64,000 nucleotides of DNA from Pycnococcus provasolii (Eukaryota > Chlorophyta > Pseudoscourfieldiophyceae > Pseudoscourfieldiales). The translations under genes and the position numbers were made by a program. The stretch covers positions 186,001 to 250,000 of the forward strand of contig CP150574.1 of assembly GCA_049487715.1 (NCBI GenBank). The letters run 5' to 3'. How positions within the stretch are numbered: the first letter of the stretch is position 1; every line of letters begins with the position of its first letter. This document shows positions 36,398 through 47,079 of this stretch, piece after piece. A model generated the notes under the pieces. That model was not told the DNA's origin. It searched no databases and saw nothing but the letters and a program-made list of their open reading frames with translations.

Positions 36398-37429
36398 TCA
36401 TGAGATTGCGCGCGCGCACTGGATCGCACGCGCCACCTCCGCCAAGCTTGCCGCCAGCTTTCCCATACGCTCGACGTCAGTCTCCTCCTCCAGCGCGGCA
36501 CGCACAACCTCCAGCTTCTTCACAAGCGTGTACGCGCTTCGCGTGGCGTACGCCTTGATGGACTGACCAAGTTTCTCCTCGTACCCTTGCTGCTGCTGCT
36601 GCTTTCCCGGAGTCGTCGCCGCCTCTGTCGCCGTCGGCCTTGGCGGTGTTGCAGCCGCACTGGGAACACTATCCATACCTGCGTGTAGTTCGTCCGCGGG
36701 AAGAGGCTGGTAGTATTGGCGTGATGCCAGGCTATCGTAGAATTTGCTGCGTGCCATATCCCACTGCCGCTCTTGTTCGTCGTAGTCGACATCATCTTCG
36801 TTGTCATCTTCGAACTCGTCTTTCTTTTGTTCGAGCTGCCGCGTCTTTTGTGTCGTCGGTGGTGCGGCCGACGTCGCCGACGCCGACAAGGTGTTCGCTT
36901 TCCTGAGGTCGATGGTTCCCGGCACTGGCACTGGTAAGGCGGGCACAGTATGTTCCGTGACGACAGGCATGTCGCACCCGCAGCAGAACTTGGTTGTTTT
37001 GTCTCGGCTTCGAACGAGCGGGCAGTATCCACAGCTGTCCATGGGGCAGTGTTCGTCAATCAAGGCCCAACCCTGTAGCATTTTCGCCGCGATGAGTTCC
37101 GCCGATGATTCTCGCGCCAGTTTGGCCTGTACGTGTTGAGGCGGCGGCGCGAGGCGCGGCACCACAGACACTGTCGTCTCTTCACGTTCACGGGTTGTCT
37201 CCGCACTCACAGACTTGTGCGGCGAGGGCGCAGATGGTCCAGCCACATTCGATGTGGCAACACACTCGCGTGTATCCCGGTTACACTTCGCGCAGAGGTA
37301 CTTGGAGGCGTCCCGTGAGCGCACGAGAGGCGTGTGGCACGCTGGCACAGGGCACACGTCACCAAGCAGCGTCCATCCCCCGAGCATCAGAGACGCGAGC
37401 GACTGCGACGTTGACGGAGGCGACGACAT
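36398..37429 (-). CDS. Protein with two p27-autoantigen (ZNRD2) zinc ribbons
   Basis: 343 residues. Two Cys4 ribbons of the Sjogren/scleroderma autoantigen p27 (ZNRD2/SSSCA1) type occur. The first is at residues 18-50 (GGWTLLGDVCPVPAC, then PLVRSRD, then YLCAKC). The second is at about 122-155 (GWALIDEHCPMDSCGYC, then PLVRSRD, then FCCGC). The PLVRSRD block is shared exactly by both. The rest is low-complexity: Ala/Pro linkers, an acidic patch (DDNEDDVDYDEQE), a Gln run and a C-terminal helix. Human ZNRD2 has one ribbon and has been linked to mitosis and centromeres; plant proteins of this family often carry two. The role here is unknown. Confidence 0.8.
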   Translation of the reverse strand: MSSPPSTSQSLASLMLGGWTLLGDVCPVPACHTPLVRSRDASKYLCAKCNRDTRECVATSNVAGPSAPSPHKSVSAETTREREETTVSVVPRLAPPPQHVQAKLARESSAELIAAKMLQGWALIDEHCPMDSCGYCPLVRSRDKTTKFCCGCDMPVVTEHTVPALPVPVPGTIDLRKANTLSASATSAAPPTTQKTRQLEQKKDEFEDDNEDDVDYDEQERQWDMARSKFYDSLASRQYYQPLPADELHAGMDSVPSAAATPPRPTATEAATTPGKQQQQQGYEEKLGQSIKAYATRSAYTLVKKLEVVRAALEEETDVERMGKLAASLAEVARAIQCARAIS

Positions 37430-38337
37430 ACTTCACTTCACGTGAGAAACAAAAACGTGAGAAATGACGGGGATGGCGCGACCGGTGCACCCTCACATTC
37501 AGGAAAAACAATTGACGACGCGACAAATTCCATCCCAAGAAAGAAAACATCCGATTCGTAACCCTAACCCTAACCCTAACCCTAACCTTACTTTTCCCGT
37601 GTTACGTACGTAAATGATGAGCGTGTGTTTCACAAGGGAGAGAGAGAGAGTGCTTGACTACCATCCATGTGGTACAGTACGTGATTCAATGATGATAGTT
37701 CTTAGAAATGCACTTGACCGATCTGCCGATCATTTCTCATCACTTCATTGATGAGCAGGAAACGTCGTGGAAAGCTCCCTTGAGAGTCTACATAGTTGGT
37801 ATTAACTCGCATGGTGTGCAAGGCCGCACACGATTTGTCGCGAACAAGTGAACAACTGAAGGCCCTTGAAGGTTGACTTCTCGTTGTTGATGAATTCGCT
37901 TAAGCAATTCCAACTTTGACAGTTTGACAGTTTGAGGAACGCGACTAAAGTAAAGCCTCGCTGGTAAAGGGGCTACTGTAAACTTTATCGTCCGGCGAGT
38001 GTTGTGCCTCTCGAGGGGTGGTGTTGTTGTGCCAATGGGCCTCGCTCCTTCGCAACTCCTTCGCTCAATCCTTCGCTCAACAATCGCTCGAACTCAACCA
38101 TGGAGGAGACCAGTCAGTCGAAAGAAAGTGATTCCCACCACCATAACCTCACCACCATTCCTCGATCGGGATCCCCGGCCATCTGTCAGTCCCCCCAAAC
38201 CAAACCTTCCTCCTTTCGTGAAATAAAACTAGGATTGGAGCTCCCCCACAGGTGCAAGCCCAAACAACCTCCCCTGGTGACGGCATCATAACATATCATG
38301 TCGTCCGGGTGATGGCGGTGATTCGGAAGATATTCTT
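37430..38337. other. Divergent intergenic region with (CCCTAA)n
   Basis: 37558-37588 has four CCCTAA hexamers, i.e. TTAGGG on the coding strand of the zinc-ribbon gene, 130 bp upstream of its ATG. An in-frame stretch from an ATG at 38099 (MEETSQSKESDSHHHNL) could be an upstream exon of the coiled-coil gene, but no clean splice was found. Confidence 0.5.
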
Positions 38338-40554
38338 ATGGCGTTGACGTCTATGCTTGAGACGAAGTCTGCTGAAGTGTATACTCTTCGGTCCCTGCTA
38401 GAAGAACTCAAGAATAAACTTGTGGTGGCAGAATCCCTCGTGCAGGAGAAGGAAGTATTACTAGCGGATAATGCGGCCGCATTATCCAAACAACTCGCGT
38501 CAGAAAATGAAGCCTTGGAAGAACAACGGGCGGCGATGACGAAACGAATTAAGGCGAGTGAAGTCGCGATGCAGGAAGCACAAGAAGCTTGCGAAGTGAC
38601 AGTTCAAGAACTCAAGCACAAACAACAAGAGGAAATCGACGTCATACAAGAAGAACTCGACGCGCTCAAGGAGGCGAAGAAAAGAACAGAGGAGGCGATG
38701 ATGCAAACAGCACAGGCACTCGAGGAGGTACGCGGTCAACTCGTGTCAATCACCGTCGAACGTGACGAAACTCTACAGCGTACCGACGAACTCGAGAAGT
38801 CGCACGCAGACTTGCACACCAGGCTCACAGACATGACGAAACAATGTGAGAGCAAGGCGCATGAACTTGAAAGCGAGACGACGCGGCGTGCCACGCTCGA
38901 GAAGGATGTGGCGGCTCAAGAGGAGCAAATAACGACGATGAAGGCATTCGTCGACGAGCTCAGCGCGACGATGCACAACCTCGAGCAGAGCAAGAAGGAT
39001 GCGGACAAGCGAGCCACGCACGCCGAGGCGAGGTGCGAAGAGCTGTCAACCGAGCTCGGCACTGCGAACTCGAACTCGCAGGAAACACAACGAAGCCACG
39101 AAAGCCTTACGACACGCGTGAGCGAGCTCGAGGCTGACAGGCAGAGCGTCGACGAGCAGCGCCGCGACGCGCTGGAGAGGCTCAAGGCGAGCGAGGCGAA
39201 GACGTCGCGTGTCGAGCGGCAGCTGAAGGATAAGGAGGATGAGCTTGCAACGATGAAGACATTCGTCGACGAGCTCAGCGCGACGATGCACAACCTCGAG
39301 CAGAGCAAGAAGGATGCGGACAAGCGAGCCACGGACGCCGAGGCGAGGTGCGAAGAGCTGTCAACCGAGCTCGGCACTGCGAACTCGAACTCGCAGGAAA
39401 CACAACGAAGCCACGAAAGCCTTACGACACGCGTGAGCGAGCTCGAGGCTGACAGGCAGAGCGTCGACGAGCAGCGCCGCGACGCGCTGGAGAGGCTCAA
39501 GGCGAGCGAGGCGAAGTACGAGGAGGAGATGGCAAGGAGAAAAGAGCCATCGCGTGTCGAGCGGCAGCTGAAGGATAAGGAGGATGAGCTTGCAACGATG
39601 AAGGCATTCGTCGACGAGCTCAGCGCGACGATGCACAACCTCGAGCAGAGCAAGAAGGATGCGGACAAGCGAGCCACGGACGCCGAGGCGAGGTGCGAAG
39701 AGCTGTCAAGCGAGCTCGGCACTGCGAACTCGAACTCGCAGGAAACACAACGAAGCCACGAAAGCCTCACGACACGCGTGAGCGAGCTCGAGGCTGACAG
39801 GCAGAGCGTCGACGAGCAGCGCCGCGACGCGCTGGAGAAGCTCAAGGCGAGCGAGGCGAAGTACGAGGAGGAGATGGCAAGGAGAAAAGAGCCATCGCGT
39901 GTCGAGCGGCAGCTGAAGGATAAGGAAGATGAGCTTGCAACGATGAAGGCATTCGTCGACGAGCTCAGCGCGACGATGCACAACCTCGAGCAGAGCAAGA
40001 AGGATGCGGACAAGCGAGCCACGCACGCCGAGGCGAGGTGCGAAGAGCTGTCAAGCGAGCTCGACATTGCGAACCAGAAAAATGAGAAAGTATCTCTCAG
40101 CCTTTCGCAAACAAGGGGGATGCTACGAAGAGAAGAGCGCATGGATCGAGAAGACAAAAACATGCGTGGCAATTCCGCATCGACTGGTGTATCGACTCAT
40201 GATGTCGCACACGCAACGACACAGACGCATGGGTCATCCGCGAGGGCAAGATCGCCAAGGCACACACACGAGACTGCATCGTCACATCTAACAAGGCGCG
40301 TGGCAGAACTTGAGGAGCAGTGTCGCGCGCTTCAGATGAGTGAGGCGGCGGCACGTGTCGAGCTAAGTCGCGAGATTCAGGGTCATGAGGACTTGAAGCT
40401 TATGATGCGCCACAGGGCTTACATTGCCGAGCACGACTGCGAAAAGCTTGCAGCGGTGCGAGCTTTGGACTATCTCAACGAGGAGCTCTTGCAGACCACA
40501 CTCCAGCTTGAAAAAGCGCGTGCAGAAAAGTCCGCGCCATCCCTGTGGAGCTAA
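38338..40554 (+). CDS. Long coiled-coil protein with near-identical internal repeats
   Basis: 738 residues, almost entirely heptad-type helix (ELKNKLVVAESLVQEKEVLL and similar). No motor, kinase or known terminal domain. Four repeats start at the ATGAAG codons at 38938, 39253, 39598 and 39943, each reading FVDELSATMHNLEQSKKDAD, then RCEELSTELGTANSNSQETQ. Spacing is 315 bp for the first and 345 bp for the next two; the difference is a 10-residue insert (YEEEMARRKEP replacing T). 105 residues is exactly 15 heptads. The repeats differ by only a few bases, so they were duplicated or homogenised recently. Upstream of the ATG the frame stays open for about 50 bases. Such proteins serve as cytoskeletal or organelle scaffolds; the place is unknown. 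Confidence 0.75.
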   Translation: MALTSMLETKSAEVYTLRSLLEELKNKLVVAESLVQEKEVLLADNAAALSKQLASENEALEEQRAAMTKRIKASEVAMQEAQEACEVTVQELKHKQQEEIDVIQEELDALKEAKKRTEEAMMQTAQALEEVRGQLVSITVERDETLQRTDELEKSHADLHTRLTDMTKQCESKAHELESETTRRATLEKDVAAQEEQITTMKAFVDELSATMHNLEQSKKDADKRATHAEARCEELSTELGTANSNSQETQRSHESLTTRVSELEADRQSVDEQRRDALERLKASEAKTSRVERQLKDKEDELATMKTFVDELSATMHNLEQSKKDADKRATDAEARCEELSTELGTANSNSQETQRSHESLTTRVSELEADRQSVDEQRRDALERLKASEAKYEEEMARRKEPSRVERQLKDKEDELATMKAFVDELSATMHNLEQSKKDADKRATDAEARCEELSSELGTANSNSQETQRSHESLTTRVSELEADRQSVDEQRRDALEKLKASEAKYEEEMARRKEPSRVERQLKDKEDELATMKAFVDELSATMHNLEQSKKDADKRATHAEARCEELSSELDIANQKNEKVSLSLSQTRGMLRREERMDREDKNMRGNSASTGVSTHDVAHATTQTHGSSARARSPRHTHETASSHLTRRVAELEEQCRALQMSEAAARVELSREIQGHEDLKLMMRHRAYIAEHDCEKLAAVRALDYLNEELLQTTLQLEKARAEKSAPSLWS
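38929..40060 (+). repeat. Tandem 315/345-bp coding repeats
   Basis: Three full units and a partial fourth inside the coiled-coil gene, nearly identical at the DNA level. Unit starts can be taken at 38938, 39253, 39598 and 39943. Confidence 0.92.
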
Positions 40555-40910
40555 GTTGTAATCTAGACAATATTTATTATTTTCAACCATCGACGGACAC
40601 CAGTTGCACCCACCGGCAGGTCCATCCAAACCCCGAATTGACTCAGAGTAAATTGTTCCGCGACGAGTAATAAGAGGTCCTTTTTTTAATAAGTCCGAGT
40701 AAGAGGTTCCTCCTCCTCAGGCAGTCAGGACTCCTCCTCCTCAAAATACCTTAAACGGAGCCAACAACAAAATACGGGTGGTGCGGGATCTGCACTAAAA
40801 AACTTACTACGTCAGGGCTCTGCGAACGTTCGTTCACCACTACAAGCACCTGACAGACTGAGCAAATCATTGATCACGAGTCACGACCGTCGTCACTCGT
40901 ATAGTTGCCA

Positions 40911-40971
40911 CGGGTCATGACCCGGGTCACCGGTGACCTGGTAACGGGGGTAAGTCATGACGCGTCATGAC
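40911..40971. repeat. Cluster of three perfect palindromes built from GTCA/TGAC
   Basis: CGGGTCATGACCCG (40911-40924), GGTCACCGGTGACC (40925-40938) and GTCATGACGCGTCATGAC (40954-40971) follow one another within 61 bp. TGACGCGTCA at the centre of the third resembles bZIP binding sites. Confidence 0.85.
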
Positions 40972-41134
40972 CACCCCCCGATTTCCTGTGACCCGCGCCG
41001 TGACTTAGGGTTTTAAGGAAATTTGCCCTCCCCCACCAGAAAACCCTTACACCCTAACCAATACCCTAATCCCGAACATGGACCTGATTTGTCGACCAAC
41101 GCCCCGGTCAGGTTTTTGTTTCGCACACCATGTC

Positions 41135-41190
41135 GGCGCCATGGCGTCGTCGCCGGTGATGGTGGCGCGCGTAGTGGCGCAGTTTGAGGT
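41135..41190 (+). repeat. Left arm of a 56-bp inverted repeat
   Basis: Begins GGCGCCATGGCGTCGTCGCC; matches the reverse complement of 41615-41670 with one mismatch. A looser direct copy starts near 41328. Confidence 0.88.
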
Positions 41191-41614
41191 GTATGGCGGT
41201 TGTGCTGGTGGGCTGGTGGGCTGGTGGGGTGTGGGTGTGACTCTTGTAAGAACTACTTGTAACATCGACAACATCATCTTGTCCTAAACAACCTTGAAGT
41301 CGACCCGCTCTCCCTCGTTAAGGTCATGCCGGCGCCCTCATGGCGTCGTCGCCACTGGCAGGGGCTTAGGCTGAGTGTTTAGCTTGTGAACTGGTGGGCT
41401 GGTGGGCTGGCTGGGTGTTGGTGTACGAGATGTAAGTTCATCTTGTTACATCGTCAACTACCTCTTCGCCTTAAGGTCACCCCACTCATCCTTAAGGTCG
41501 TGCCTACCTTCCCCCTCCTTGTGTGTTTGATGTTAAACAATGTTGTTACATGAACTTACACGAGGTACACTCACAGCCCACTGGTCACCCAGATACCCAC
41601 TCACTCAGCCAGAT

Positions 41615-41670
41615 ACCTCAGACTGCGCCACTACGCGCGCCACCATCACCGGCGACGACGCCATGGCGCC
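41615..41670 (-). repeat. Right arm of a 56-bp inverted repeat
   Basis: Reverse complement of 41135-41190, 55 of 56 bases. Similarity continues weakly inward through GGTGGGCTG-type and GTAAGTTCATCTTG-type sequence. Confidence 0.88.
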
Positions 41671-42126
41671 GGCATGGCGAGCTCATCAGTCGTACCTCCT
41701 CCCTGGTCGAAGCAAACAAACGCAAGGCGGGTTTAGGGGTCACTTCCTGGAGCGGAAAAGCCAAGGGTGAGGGCTGGGACTTTCGACCCCGTCAGGGGGG
41801 GGCGCACCATGAGGAATAAGGGAGGGAGGGTGTTAGTGGGACCTGTTAGTGGGTAGGAGTAGGGAGGCAGGGAGCGTCTACAGTCTCGACTTGAACGCCC
41901 CTATCAAAGTTTTTTCCCGCCTTGTGAAATACACTACAAAATGATGACACGACCAAACACAACGGCAGATCGGCGTAATACGGCAGAAAGGGTGGGGGAT
42001 GCTCGGAAAACTCAAAGATAGTGGCACATCAAGTCGTATTTCTGGATTACCAGGTCCGACAGCCACGAGTTTGGTCTAAGAAAGGAAGTAGGGGTTTGGA
42101 TCTACCAAAAAACGGTCGATTCGGGG

Positions 42127-42690
42127 TTATCTTCGTGACGTGTTCCCGACCACCCAGACGTGATTTTGAGGTAAGCGTCGGCGTGCACGACGTGCCGAAG
42201 ACCTCGCGCACGCGCTGCGACAACGCGCACACCCCCACCTCGCCGTACAAAAAAGTTGGTGTGAAATTCCAAAATATTTATGGTCAAAGTAAAAGTTCAC
42301 ACAAGCTATGTACGTTGAGTCGCTCGCCATCCACTCCTTGAGGTATTTGTGCAGCTCCTGATGTTTCGCGAACGCGTCCCTCACCACTGCGGCCAGCTCG
42401 TCCATCGCGAACTCGGGCGGGATCCTCCGTATTTCCTGCTCCATCCGCGACCCGATCGTGCACGGTTGCACGTCGCGTGTTTCAGCTTTGATGGTGCTGA
42501 GCAGAGAAGCATCGCGCTTAATCTGTGCGTCGACGAACTTCGTTCTGACTGCATTATCCCACGTGCCAAACAGCTCCGCCGCTGCAGCGCTCACCTGCTG
42601 CTAGAAGTTCTGTAACAAGTAAACACCAACACCACACCACACCTTGTCGTCAGCGTACGCCACAGACGTACACAAAAACGCGTCGACAAC
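42127..42690 (-). CDS. Unknown gene, probably multi-exon, incomplete model
   Basis: On the - strand the frame from about 42590 down to 42305 reads as clear protein: ELFGTWDNAVRTKFVDAQIK, then IGSRMEQEIRRIPPEFAMDE and AFAKHQELHKYLKEWM. No ATG begins it; a TAG lies just upstream and the usual start would be a GTG. An upstream exon (VVDAFLCTSVAYADDK, about 42645-42690) fits if an intron of about 47 bp between a GTGTGG donor and a CTAG acceptor is removed. The 3' end is uncertain because a GTACAT donor follows EWMASDST. The homopolymer tracts at 42829-43146 would then lie in an intron. I recognise no family. Confidence 0.35.
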
Positions 42691-42826
42691 TAAAGTCGGT
42701 CGTCCAACTCCAAGGGGAGGGCAACACCCAACCCCCCACCTAACGGTCCCTTTGTTAACAAACTCCCGACACCTTGGGGGAGGGTCCCAAACCTCAACCA
42801 ACCTTCGCCAGGAACCCCCACCCCCC

Positions 42827-43146
<320 letters not shown>

Positions 43147-43270
43147 CAAAAGCCCTTGGGGTTGGGGGAAACCAAAACACCATCTCCTATCGCCTCCTCT
43201 CCTCTCCTTAAACCCCAAACACATCTCTTCTCCTCACCTCAACACCGCCACGCCACCCACCATCATGCGC

Positions 43271-44224
43271 CACGACAACCTATACTCTCTCTACAGACGT
43301 GTACTTGACCTTAACGGCCTTAAGTGAAGTAACGCTGGAAGTGTATGTGAAGTAGTAATAACCACTGGTAGTGGCCACCACTGAGAATCAGTTTGGTCTC
43401 CCCTCTGACTACGGAAAAGGTAGACAAAGAGTAGAATGATCGATTACAAGATACTCATCGGACGAGCCCATCTAGTGGCTCGCCCACAAGACGCCTCTGG
43501 GCCAACCAGAGACCTTAGGAGACACCTCTTCACCACCGTAGAAGCGGCGATAAGGCCTTCAATCAAATCTCATCTAAATCCAACCCAATATCTTCACCAG
43601 TAGGTAAATCTGGAGCCAGGGAGCCGCCACTCCTTCACATGTCACAAACCCACGTGGCGGAACTCCGAAACCAAACTCACCTGAAAACCCTAAAGCATAA
43701 CCCTAGACCTAAACCTAGATCCAACCCTAGATAGTAACCCTAAACCTAGAAACCCTAATCCATCAAAACCCCAAAACAGAACCTGCGAGAACCAAACGCC
43801 CTCGCTCAAAACCAAGCCGGACCCGAAGGACAGGCCAGGACATGCACCAAGCAACGGTGTATCCCCCAAGCCGGGTGAAAAGAAAGGGGGAGTTTGTTTG
43901 GCCGAGGACCTTTTCACCCTCGGCCCCTCCGCCCGTTATTTGTTCGCCATTCCCGGCTCATGCGAAACATGTCACGCCTCCTGCATGTGTTTGTGAGTGA
44001 GTGCCCAGTGGTGGTTCGGAGTAGTGCAGCTTACTTCTTTTGCAGGCTTGTATGGTACCTTGGCTCCTTTCGTTCATTGATTGGCTCGCTCATTGATTCG
44101 TCCTCATCAATCACTGCACGCGTTGGTCGGTTGGTCCTCATCATACCTGATAGATTGGCAGCGCGCAGGCGTTTGTTGATTGGCTCATACAAAACAGTAT
44201 ACCATAATAGTGGTAGTAACGAAG
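43271..44224. other. Intergenic region with degenerate CCCTAA-like repeats
   Basis: 43683-43765 holds degenerate ACCCTAAA/CCTAGA units. Small hairpins occur (GAGCC/GGCTC at 43465-43480, CTCTGG/CCAGAG near 43500). No gene supported; the last 200 bp are the 5' flank of the L-domain-like gene. Confidence 0.45.
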
Positions 44225-45326
44225 ATGATGACGACGAATGTCAGGAACATGCGATCGATCGTCACGGCGTCATCAGCCGTTCTGGTCGCTCTGCTTGCTG
44301 TCGTCGTAATGCTAAGTGCCGTGAGTGGTGTGAGCGCAGACAGTTCGACGACGACGACTTATGAGACGACGAAGTACGTTGATGAATACAACTCAGGCTA
44401 CTACGGTGATGAATACAAATCAGGCTACTATCCCAAGTACAAGTGGTGGGCGCCGTGGACGTGGAAGTACAGCAGCAACAAGTACAATGACAACAAGTAC
44501 GACTCTAGATACGACTCTGGATACAGCAAAAAGAAGTACGGCTCTGGATACAGCAAGTACGACTCTGGATACAGCAAGTACGACTCTAAATATGGAGTTG
44601 GGCCGTACTATGGGAAGCAGTACGAGCAGGACGAGCACTACCCGTGCGACACGTTCTACCCCAAGCCGAAGTGGTACTCGCCGTTTACATGGAAGTATCG
44701 CAAGTATGCCAAGTTTGACTACTACTCTGGTCCTTGCGAAGTAAAGAAGGAAGAACACTGTCTTCCCTTCTGGGGACATCCTGATGATGCGAGTGAAGCT
44801 ACTTGGTACACTGTCACTCACGCTTCTGGTGGTGGTGGGTGCCATGGTGATGGGTGCAGCATCATTGGTGATCCCATTGGTCCCATCATTGGTGGTGATG
44901 GTGGTGATGCGGGTGGTGATGGCCGTCGTCGTCAGCTTCTCGAACTTTCTTACCCGCGGCCCCTATACGAAACTCAGTACTTCTATGCGAAGTCAGAAGC
45001 GCATGGCTTGACGTTCACTCTCACGAATCACTACTACTACAATGAAAAGTGGGTATGTGCGATTGACGATATCAGCCGCAAGAATGCAATTTGTACGATG
45101 GCTGGACACTTTGGAGGAGGCTATTCTACACCTGAAAAGTGCATCCTTACATTTAAAACGCATCAAAAGGGTGGAAAGTGCATTCCACACCACATGGCAC
45201 TCGACTGTGGGAAGCCACCGTACGTTGAAACGAGCAAATTCAGCAAGATTGACTACCGTGACATTCCCCACAAGGACATCACAACAACAACAACAACAAC
45301 AACAGCAGCAGCAACAACAACAACAA

Positions 45327-45384
<58 letters not shown>

Positions 45385-47070
45385 TCAGCAAGATCTCGAG
45401 GGTTGCACCTGCGATTCTTCCGACAACTTCCTGAGTGGTACCGCATACACTAATTGCCAGAGTGAGCCATTCGAAGGAGAACCGATCACCCTCTTCAAGG
45501 TCGCGACTGACATCAGCGGCGATCTTTCTGCCATCACCGTCGTGTCATTTCCATGCATCGAATCGTCCCAGGAGGTGCTTTTTGACTTTGGATCTGGAGA
45601 ACTCCCAAATCTTGCGGAGGTTCGCTTCGCCAACTGGGTGACAGGACCGGACGGTCGATTCTTCGTACGTACGCTCCTCCTTCCTTTCCTTTCCCATCTT
45701 CTTCTTCGTGCTCTGCCTTATGTTCTTCTACAACAATATGGCGTGTCTTCGACAGAACACACACAAAATATTTGGTAGCACCTCACTAACAAACCAAATC
45801 ACATATTCACAACAACACAACAACCATTCGTATCATCAAACGACAAATAACAACAACAACAATAGATCGTGGACTTTGGCGGGCAAAGCTCTTTGACGAG
45901 TATCTACGCGCCTCGTCTTGAGGGTAACTCGAACCTGGACATCCTCGTACGTATCCGCTTTGAAGAGCCATAATCGACTTTTCAACTGATTGCACAAAAC
46001 TCACCATGTACTCACCACTCAACGACACATACAAAACAACACCCCTCCCTGAACACACAGATCGGAGGCAACCCGAATCTCGCAGAGGTGGACTTGTGTG
46101 CGCTGATGGAGGCGAGAAGCGTCGAAGTACGTCTCACTCTCACTTTTGTCTTATTATTCCTTGCTTTTTGTGTGTTCTTCCATAACAAATCGTATCACTC
46201 ACTGCATGTGAAATTCACTCACTCACTCTTCTTCCTTACAAAACTTCCATACAACAAACAAATCAACAGATGGTTGGCAATCCTAAACTCGTCGACGTCA
46301 AGCTCTCTGAGTTGACGACAGTGACCAGTGCCTTCCAGGTACGTGACAACCCATCATCAAATGGATTCATCGTCGTCACAAGAACAACAGCACCAAAACT
46401 TACAGTACCACCATTCAATACAAACGAAACAACAACAGGTCGACGCAAACCAACTCCTCGAGCAACTCAGCTTGCCCCAGCTCAGCACGACCAACTTCTT
46501 GGAGGTACGTGACATCCCATGTCTCTTTCATTCTTTCCCACAACAAATAGATTCGTCATTTCATCGTGACCACAACAACAACAACAACACCAAACTTACA
46601 GTACCAACCAATCCACCATTCAATACAAACGAAACAACAACAGATCAGAGACAACGAGAACCTCGTCGGCATCAGCATGCCTGTGCTGGAGACATCGAGC
46701 AACCAATTCTGGGTACGCAACCAACACAGCAGATACATTCATCGTCACAACAACACCAAACTCACCTCCTACCCTCCATCCCTTTTTTCCCTCTGACAAT
46801 CTATCCCTCCTTCCAACCTTACAGGTTTTCGACAATCCGAGTCTTCAGACACTCTGCGCACCCAACCTTGAAGATGGAGGTTCTGTGTGCATCGGCAACA
46901 ACCAAAATCAACCATTCCTCGACGCGGACCTCAGCGAGCTGGTGGATGGATCCTTCTCAAGTGCTACCATTTGCTATCAAGACAGCGATGCTTCCACCGT
47001 GTGCGGAAGGGACGATGGCGGTCTCTTCTCATCGACAAGTGATGGATGCCCGTCCAATGCATGCCTCTGA
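44225..47070 (+). CDS. Secreted Tyr-rich protein with L-domain-like solenoid, seven exons
   Basis: Proposed exons: 44225-45664, 45866-45946, 46061-46126, 46270-46338, 46439-46504, 46644-46712, 46825-47070 (678 residues). Every donor begins GTACG, every acceptor ends AG, and every junction is phase 0. Signal peptide: AVLVALLAVVVMLSAVSGV. Exon 1 then encodes Tyr/Lys/Ser repeats (KYDSGYSKYDSGYS), Cys-containing domains (HYPCDTFYPKPKWYSPF, KWVCAIDDISRKNAICTMAG) and a Thr run encoded by ACA repeats. From the end of exon 1 the sequence is a solenoid of 22-27 residue rungs with the pattern (I/V)-x-x-N-x-x-L-x-x-(L/V)-x-x-P-x-L (GGNPNLAEVDLCAL, VGNPKLVDVKLSEL, RDNENLVGISMPVL, FDNPSLQTLCAPNL), like receptor L-domain/ECM33 proteins. 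Each small exon is one rung. A Cys-rich cap ends it. No membrane anchor is seen. Confidence 0.8.
45277..45384 (+). repeat. (ACA)n/(GCA)n microsatellite in coding sequence
   Basis: About 35 ACA codons with a few GCA, encoding the Thr/Ala linker of the L-domain-like gene. Length variation between strains is likely. Confidence 0.9.
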
Positions 47071-47079
47071 TGAGTGATA

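Larger units (their letters stand above)
40555..42126. other. Intergenic region rich in palindromes and inverted repeats
   Basis: No gene supported. Holds the palindrome cluster at 40911-40971 and a repeat family at 41130-41690, described separately. Short frames inside the family are repeat shadows. Confidence 0.5.

Noticed and set aside
38916-40172. 418-codon Ser/Leu-rich frame on the - strand
   Set aside because: It is the antisense of the coiled-coil repeats; the + strand frame is longer and heptad-patterned.
40911-40971. CRISPR-like or phage-type repeat array
   Set aside because: The palindromes differ in sequence and spacing, there are no regular spacers, and the genome is eukaryotic.
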